Origin: Selaginella moellendorffii
Taxonomy: Eukaryota > Streptophyta > Lycopodiopsida > Selaginellales > Selaginellaceae
Length of the DNA stretch: 64,000 nucleotides
Reading direction: 5' to 3'
Assembly (NCBI RefSeq): GCF_000143415.4
Contig: NW_003314329.1
Location: forward strand, 633,774 to 697,773
Shown here: positions 57,042 to 64,000 of the stretch, piece after piece
Layout of the letters: the number at the start of each line of letters is the position of its first letter
How positions within the stretch are numbered: the first letter of the stretch is position 1
Notes under the pieces: model-generated
Databases searched by the model: none
What the model was told of the DNA's origin: nothing
Seen by the model: the letters and a program-made list of their open reading frames with translations, nothing else
Translations under genes and position numbers: made by a program

Positions 57042-58219
57042 TGTTATACGCTAAAGGATCCCTAAAACCACAACTAAAATGATAAAGAGTTCATTGAATG
57101 AGACCGAGTATGAGATTGAGTCTGAGACCAAGTTCGAGACCGAGTTTGAGATCAAGTTCAAGACTAGTTTGAGACCGATTCTGAGACCTAGTTTGAGACT
57201 AATTCTGAGACCTAGTTTAAGATTGAGTTTGAGACTGATTCCGAGATCGAGTGTGAGACTGAGTGTGAGACCAAGTTCAAGACCAAATGTGAGATCTGAG
57301 ATTAGGTCCAAGACTGAGTCCAAGGTTTGGTTTAAGATCAAGTTGGTGATTGAATTCAAGACCGAGGCTGAGGTCAGGTCCGAGATTGAGTCCAAGATTG
57401 AGTTTGACACAAAGTCCGAAGTCGAGTCTAATAAGACCGAATCCAAGTACTAGTATAGGTTGTGGGGTGAAAACCCAAAGCAATCATCTCCTGAGGGGTA
57501 GTTCCAAAAGGGATAGTGAGCTCTAGAAATCAATTTTGAAGAAACTCTATAGTAGTGCTTCTAAACCAACTTGAGGTTGAAATTAGGGGTTAGGGCTCTT
57601 AGGTGGGAGTGAGCATGGACTTGGGTGGTGCCAAAGAAGCCACCCAAGGAAGTGCTTAAGAGTAGCTCCCACTCCCAAAAGGAAAACCAACAGTAGTGCT
57701 CCCAACTCATGTAGAGTGATGACCTATTTGAGTACCATATGGCTCATTGATCCTCACTCCTTCCTAGGGGCTTGGGCTTTCACTTTGGGATGGAAGTGGG
57801 GGAGTAGAGGTACCTATACCTAGGCATTAAGCCACAGTGTTTCCCCTTGGGGTCTCAAAGTAAAAGATGTACCCAAGTCTTGGGATTTAGAGGGTTCTAT
57901 AATCAAGTCTTGTTATACCAAAAAATGTTAGAAACTTGGAGGCTTGGTGTGCTTAGCTGCTTGTGTCTACAGGGAGTGTAACCAAACTTTAAGCCTAATC
58001 TAACACAGGGAAAGGGATTGAGAGAAAATTTGGGAATCCATGGATGGATGGCTAACACTCCGTTACTTGTGTAGTGAGTAGCTGAAATGAAGTAGAACCA
58101 AATATGAGCTGGTATAATAGGTAAGAACTTTGGCAAAGAACTTAACTAAGGCCAAGACAGTGGTGGTTGAATAGACAAGGTAAATTGGAAAATTTGAAAG
58201 GAAGAATTTGTGGCTTACA
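57042..58219 (+). repeat. LTR2-family LTR (copy b)
   Basis: TGTTATACGCTAAAGGATCC at 57042 to GTGGCTTACA at 58219. Aligns with 15885-16795. The decayed array of GAGTCTGAGACC type is at 57085-57450, then GGGTGAAAACCCAAAGCAAT, a block shared with LTR1. Repetitive Leu/Ser or Glu/Ser frames across the array are not genes. Confidence 0.7.
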
Positions 58220-58794
58220 GTAATAATAATAAGTCAGATGGAACATTTGGAACTTCTACTGAATAATTATAAATTGCCACAAAAACTTAAAGCTCCAACA
58301 AAACCATTAATGTAGTTATTAACAACCATGACTAAAACAAAACCCAAAGCCATGGCATAATTATTGATCAACTATGAAATCCTAATAAATTAGTTGCAAC
58401 TCCATATGTAGTTGCCAAATGCTTAAACCAACCTCGAAGCCATAACTTTGAACTAAAACATAAAACTTTAAAAACCATTGTAATCTATGAAATGCCATTG
58501 TAGCAAATGATATATCTTGCCTTTAAGTTTACCTACCAATAAACCTCTAAGACCACCATCAACTTGGACTCATGAATATAAAGAGAATCTGCCTTTGCAT
58601 ATTCCCTTTGGTTAACATTTGAGACTCATGTTAACTCAAACTCATAGCCTTTGCCCTTGTTAACCCTTCTTAAAGGAAAAAAGTTATGAAGCATTGACTT
58701 TGTTTAGACTTGCTACACTCATCATCATTCTGTCATTTATGTTTAGCCTCACTTTACTATTACATCCATTTAGCCTCACTACATTTCGTTCCAT
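58220..58794. other. AT-rich spacer between inverted LTR2 copies
   Basis: No gene or repeat end recognised. It forms the loop of the inverted arrangement of LTR2 sequences on either side. Confidence 0.4.
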
Positions 58795-59283
58795 ATATTC
58801 CATTTAGAATCACTATAATTATTTCACTTCACAAACTTGCCAAAGTTCTCATCTATTATACTAGCTCCTATTTGGTCCTACTTCATTTTGGCTACTCACT
58901 ACATGAGTAACAAAGTGTTAGCCATCCATTCACAAAATCCTAAATTCTCTCATAATCCCCTTCCTTATGGTAGACTAGACCCTAGGGTTGGGCTACACTC
59001 CTTATAAACACAAGCAGCCAAGCACACCAAGCCTCCAAGTTTTTAACATCTTTTGGTATAACAAGACTTGATTATAGAACTCTTTAAATCCCAAGACTTG
59101 GGTGCATCTTTTACTTTGAGACCCCAAGGGGAAACACTGTGGCCTAATGCCTAGGTAGAGGTACCTCTACTCCCCCACTTCCATCCCAAAGTGAAGGCCC
59201 AAGCCCCTAGGAAAGAGTGAGGACCAATGAGTCACATGGTACTCAAGTGGGAGAGATGCCACCCAAGGAAGTGCCCAACACCT
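58795..59283 (-). repeat. LTR2 fragment in inverted orientation
   Basis: Reverse complement of about 57650-58150: CAAGCCTCCAAGTTTTTAAC, AACAAGACTTGATTATAGAA, CCCAAGGGGAAACACTGTGG and further blocks match in order. It changes abruptly into LTR1 sequence near 59284, within CACCCAAGGAAGTGCCCAAC. Confidence 0.75.
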
Positions 59284-60285
59284 TTCCTTAATATCCTTCC
59301 TTCAGTCTCTACCAAGTCCCTCTCCATCCACGGCCATGCTCATCAATATTGCCACTAAGTTAGGGCTAAAACACCTAGCCACTAAGTCCTATTAACCTTT
59401 AAGACTTCCTTATCAAGTGATTATATCTTTAGTCATTACACAAGAGGATTATTCCTCTTCTTTTCCATAGTTTGGGACTTTGGGACAACATTTCAAAACA
59501 CTATAGCCTTACGCAAGCTTCATGGGTACTCTCCCCACCTTCCAACTTTGGGTGCTCTAGCCATGTGGCTAGAGTAAGGTTTCGATGAGCTACACCAGTT
59601 ATCCAAGTAAGTAGTGCCACCCACACTTGGATTGGGAGCATTAACCATTTGATCTCTCGAGGGAGCTAAAGCTAGTTCTTGAACACTTCACTAAGTTACC
59701 CCACTTGTTCATCCATATTCACTTTAGCTTTGGACTCCTCAATAGTTATATCATCACCCACCACATAAGTATAGCCTTCTTTGGTCACATTAGCCTTTTT
59801 TGGCCAAACTGCTTCCACTAGAGTCCTCCCCTACTATACTTTTGGAGCTCACCACCTAGTCTTGGTTCCCATCTTAGACTTGACCTTTGGGCTCTATTTT
59901 GGACTCCATCTTGGGTCCATTTTGGACTCCTTCTCGAACTTCATCTCAGATCCATCTCAGACTCTATTTTGGGTTTAACTTAGACTCCATTTTGGACTCT
60001 TTCTCGGACTCCATCTCAAGTTCATTTTAGGTCCATCTTGGACTTAGTCCCAACACTTCCACATGTCATGTGTTGGTCCTTTAGTGTCCTTTTTCAAGAG
60101 GCTTGCTTATTGATTGCTTTGTGCTCTTTCCTCAAGCACTTCTTTAGGAGTTCCACTCCCACTCATGACTTTTCAAGTTGGAGTTTTTAGTTTAAACATG
60201 TTATGTTCGTTTGGCTTTTGCTTCGGCCACTACTATATAGCACCCTCTTGGCTCCACTTTAGGGCTTAGGGATTTGTGTCTCACA
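59284..60285 (-). repeat. LTR1 fragment, aged
   Basis: Minus-strand LTR1 from the segment CTTAATATCC...TCCACGGCCATG to the end GTGTCTCACA at 60285. The array remnant is at 59870-60050 with few CpGs left. The part of the LTR before 59284 is replaced by LTR2. Confidence 0.75.
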
Positions 60286-61377
60286 CTCAAAACATAACTT
60301 AACATTTGAGATGGGAAAATCAATAAAAATGTCTACTTTCAAGGGAACATATAAACTCCTCAACAACAACAGTAAAACAAAGGCTCTTAACGGCACTCAC
60401 AAGTGGGGACACACACTCAACCCGAAGCTCTAGCCAAAGTGACTCAACCCTTGGAATAAGGGAATACTCAACATCAATATTGATAAAAATCTCTATGAAT
60501 GAAACAAAAATAAGATTCTTATCTTTATTCCATACTTAATATCCAGATTAGTATGAGGACAAAAACACTCAACTCAACACTGGACTAAAAATGAGAATTA
60601 TAAGAGTCACAAATGATTGACATGCTATAAAAAGGAAACATTGCAAATGAGGAAAAAATATTAGAAATATAAGAAAGTGGCTCGAGCCGAGAAATAAAAA
60701 AAGTTTAGGAAAGAGCAAAAGGTAAACAAAAATGATCAGATGGCAAATTGAAAAATTGATAGCTACCCTACAAAATCTCTATTTCATCTTTAAAGTTATA
60801 ACTATAATAATTAAGCTCCTCATCTCAATCTAGAATCCACTCAAGCTTGTATACATTATCTTCCTATAAATTTGATCCTCTAACATTCTTCAAAAACCAA
60901 ACTATATCATGCATAACTCACCAATCAATGTCATAATCATGCTTTTTTTCAATAAGAAATGATAGAATACTAAGACTAAAACAAGTGGTGTAATCATATC
61001 CCAAGAAAGCTAGAGACAGCAACACACTAGGGATGGGTGTAACACGAATACAATCGTGCCTTATAGCACTAAAAGCTCAATCCAATAGAGTAGTGTCAAT
61101 ATCTTTAAATACCATACTCCTTGATTGGTGACAGTGTGGCATAATGGAAAAGGGAATGCAATAAAAATCAAAAGGAAGAACAAATCTAAGCAGAATAATA
61201 GCTAGAATTTTAGTTTTTGCAAAAAGGTAATATAGATCTAGATCTAAAAGAAAAAGAAAGGAATAAGAATAAAAGCAAAGCATGATCTTAAACACTAGAT
61301 TAAAACACTGCTAAAAAATTTTGCCTTTCAAAGAAAAATTATAGTGGCCTTCACCTCCACTGATATGAGTGCTTGGG
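60286..61377. other. Unassigned AT-rich DNA
   Basis: No gene, RNA or repeat end recognised. Short open frames only. Confidence 0.4.
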
Positions 61378-61481
61378 ATATGGGAATAGTTATATTAATG
61401 GGGGTTTATGCTCCAAATGGATGATATATATGCTATAATACTATAACTAATGTATTATCTAGGTAGGGTAATATATGTGTG

Positions 61482-61533
<52 letters not shown>

Positions 61534-61540
61534 AACCTTA
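61378..61540. repeat. LTR3-like end and (TG)n(TA)n microsatellite
   Basis: The start (GGGAATAGTTATATTAATGG, GGGTTTATGC, CTATAATA, TATTATCTAGGTAGG) matches 56860-56985. It then runs into (TG)n at 61476-61490 and (TA)n to about 61531. Simple-repeat length is likely variable. Confidence 0.7.
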
Positions 61541-61804
61541 TTAAACCAAAAAAACTAGACTCCAAAACTAGATTTTTTTTAGCAAACCAAGTGTCATTGT
61601 TAAGTGTAAGAAATTACTTAGTTTTGTATAAATTGATTTGCACTCAAGGTTATTTTGTCTATAATCTTATTATTACTTATTATGATTTTAATATATTAAT
61701 TATAATATTTTATAAATAAGAAAACATAAAAAATAAGAATAAATTTTGTATGATTATAAAATTAGTGAATATATAAGGTTTTAAATATATTATATTCAAT
61801 CATT

Positions 61805-62683
61805 ATGAACTTGATAAGTTTATTTATACTTTGTTTATATATTAATAGTATTAATTCTATAATTGAACATGGAGGAGAAAATACAATAACAAGAGAGAGT
61901 GTTGATTTAATTTTATATGCAATGGAATTAATGATTGGGAATATATCTTCAGGAGTATTACCTAAAGGACAAAATATGGAATTTCCCTTTACAATACAAG
62001 ATGCTAGTGTTGGCCAATTAAATGTTGTTAATCAGATGTGGATTTATAGTACAACAGGAAAACATTATGATCTATGTGTTGCAAATCAGGAAGAAATTCA
62101 ATATGATAATGGAGATAATGTTTGAATTCATTTAAATAATTTATTACAAATATATCGTGATGCAATACGAAATTTTCGAGCAACATTTATCACAATAGTA
62201 CATGATTACTATGCTATTGAATATATTATTAAAAACTTACATCAACCAAAACCCTTTGAGAAATTCAAAGTTGATAGTTTAAGTGATTTAAGTGATTGTA
62301 GAATTCATATTACAACATTAATTAGTACTTTCCCTTCCTATTATTTAAAAAGTACACAATTTCTATTATCTCCAAATAAAAAAGCCCTTCTATATTTACA
62401 TATAAATTCTATATTAGCTTTATATGTAAAAAATAATTTAAAATGGTTTAAAGGTTCAGCTAAATTTCAAAATTGTGAATTTAAGATGCAATTTGATGGA
62501 AATATAGTATTATATTCAAATAATAATGTAGTTTGGTCTCCAAATATTTTCTGCCAAAATACAATTTGTTTTTTATCTTTACAAAATGACTGTAACTTAG
62601 TATTATATGAATCTAGGCAATGGGTTTTTTCTCAACGTCCTTTGATTAAAAGTAAATGGTCATCAAATTCAAATCCTTGCTAA
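61805..62683 (+). pseudogene. Secreted bulb-type lectin-like reading frame with one in-frame TGA
   Basis: A single frame of 293 codons from ATG 61805 to TAA 62683, broken only by TGA at 62123-62125. The N-terminus MNLISLFILCLYINSINS looks like a signal peptide. The next 180 or so residues are not recognised. The C-terminal third has bulb-lectin (beta-prism II, mannose-binding) repeats: FKMQFDGNIVLYSNNNVVW, then SLQNDCNLVLYESRQWVF, each fitting Q/N-x-D-x-N-x-V-x-Y; a weaker first repeat (LYLHINSILALY) precedes them. Paired Cys are present. It is extremely AT-rich, with A/T third positions, unlike the CpG-rich repeats. No intron is obvious, and no conserved downstream start precedes the lectin part. 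Either a young pseudogene or a gene with an unseen splice. No function is claimed beyond carbohydrate binding by similarity. Confidence 0.6.
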
Positions 62684-62689
62684 TTATCA

Positions 62690-64000
62690 AATAAATTAAT
62701 CACAAAATTTTTTATATTTAAAATACTTTTCTCTATATTTCCCTCCTTCCAATAAAAATTTGTAAAATATGCACCAATAAATCCCTATGACTACAAAAAA
62801 CATGTGATAATTCATCACTTATCTTCTGTCTCACTACCTCAAAATTGTAACTTAACTATAGTGTGTTCATGTTCTTCAACTAAGCTTATCATATCCAATG
62901 TCTAAGAAACCAATTGGACTAATTTCAAATTGGTCAGTGATGAGGAATTAAGTCCATTAGCGCAGCCATAGAAACCAGCAGGCACATTGCAAATTAGCAG
63001 ATTTGGCATAGCTGAACTCAAGAATGCTGACCTTTGGCAATGACACCTTATGGACATGGCTCAACTAAACCTTTGTGAATCCCCTATCAAACTGTTAGAT
63101 AAATTTATAAGGAATGGCACTCATTCCTAAGCTATGCATAACCCATTGTCAAGAAGTGATGTGACATGGATAAGTCATTAATACAATAAATAGGCACTAA
63201 AATTCCAACTAATGGACACCCCCACTATGTGTGGGTGGATTTCTATGAGTGAAAAGCTACACTTTTTACAAATTGCATGCCATATAACATTGCTAATAAG
63301 CTACACTTTTCCTAAGGCTCCCTTCATGTCCCAAATGTGACTTTGGGTATCGAAAAATACATGTTAGCTAGTCTTTATAGACACTCTCTCTTTACTGCTA
63401 TAATGGCAAGAGGTCAGTACTATTGGTCCCCTTTGTAGTCTCTGCATAAGTTAGTTGGGAAACTAACTAATACATATGCACTTAGATTGAAAGGGTATTA
63501 AAGAAGGAAATCCTAAGTTATCATTAAGTCAAGCATATTTAACATAGTGATGAAAAACTCATACATTGGCTGTGGGGGTTCTAAATATATAGTAAGAATA
63601 GTGGGTAGGTTAGGCATGGCCAACCAATTTAAAGCATAATTTAGCTTCTCACATGCATGCCTATCTTTGTTATATATCTGGCTTGGGTCTAAGTTCAAAC
63701 TTTAGACGATGTTGAGCTGGTGGAATACCCATATCCTCATGTTAGGCCACTAGTATGCTGAAATAATACCAAACTCAATTTAACTTTATTTTACATGCTA
63801 GTCTTGGCATTAGGATGTTGAGATTGTTTTTATGTCACTCCATACTCCTATCCCTTCACTCCTTGGGCTACACACTTAAGAGTTATTCCATGTTTTAATT
63901 CTTTTGCTCCTTGGCCAAATACTCAAGAGTTTGGCTTTGTCCCTTTATTCAGTGGCCCAAGGCTTTGAGACTCAAGTTCCACTCCATTGCCCTTGACTCA
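62690..64000. other. Unassigned DNA at window end
   Basis: No gene recognised. A stretch near 63565-63780 (GGGGGTTCTAAA, ATAGTAAGAATAG, GGAATACCCATATC) weakly recalls the part of LTR2 after its array, so it may be a very old LTR2 scrap. Confidence 0.3.

Noticed and set aside
62123-62125. TGA in the lectin-like frame as a recoded Trp or selenocysteine codon
   Set aside because: Ordinary TGG codons occur in the same frame, and plant nuclear genes use the standard code. A nonsense mutation, assembly error or unseen splice is simpler.

Overview
This is nuclear DNA of a land plant and consists almost entirely of transposable elements in several layers of nesting. Evidence for a plant: LTR elements primed by the plant-type initiator-Met tRNA site (TGGTATCRGAGC), Cassandra-type TRIMs with a 5S rRNA-derived segment in the LTR, a Mutator-like transposase with a SWIM zinc finger, a chromovirus remnant, and a PPR-DYW gene fragment. 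The wording of the PPR repeats and of the transposase recalls seed-free plants (lycophyte, fern or moss), but this is only an impression. No intact host gene was found. A 255-base N gap (462-716) shows a draft assembly.

Layout. 1-14738: copies of one high-copy non-autonomous LTR family (here LTR1, LTRs of 1.5-1.9 kb with a CpG-dense hexamer/12-mer array, non-coding interior). They include a solo LTR nested in a solo LTR nested in a third copy, with target-site duplications readable at both inner levels. 14739-19717: AT-rich DNA, a second LTR family (LTR2), a decayed 5' part of an 18S rRNA gene, and another LTR1 3' end. 19740-21850: decayed Ty3/gypsy RNase H-integrase, then a broken PPR-DYW fragment. 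24290-53713: a minus-strand LINE split by large insertions. MULE copy 1 (26906-33935) sits in its reverse-transcriptase part. LTR1 element F (34016-52591) sits further upstream in the LINE and carries MULE copy 2 (39952-52181) inside its own 3' LTR. A gypsy element (42326-47224) and a Cassandra TRIM (51008-51602) lie inside MULE copy 2. 53719-60285: chromovirus remnants and LTR2/LTR1 fragments, partly inverted. 61805-62683: an isolated, very AT-rich secreted bulb-lectin-like reading frame with one in-frame stop.

The most interesting content is the MULE family. Each copy carries two divergent genes. On the plus strand is a Mutator-like transposase ending in a SWIM finger. On the minus strand is a multi-exon gene whose product reads as a ParB-like domain followed by a beta-class DNA (N6-adenine/N4-cytosine) methyltransferase-like domain, an architecture otherwise familiar from phage and plasmid DNA-modification proteins. 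The spacer between the two starts holds tandem hairpin repeats whose number differs between copies. Both copies are decayed, but each serves as the empty-site reference for insertions in the other.

All functional calls are from reading the sequence and its translations; no database search was run.
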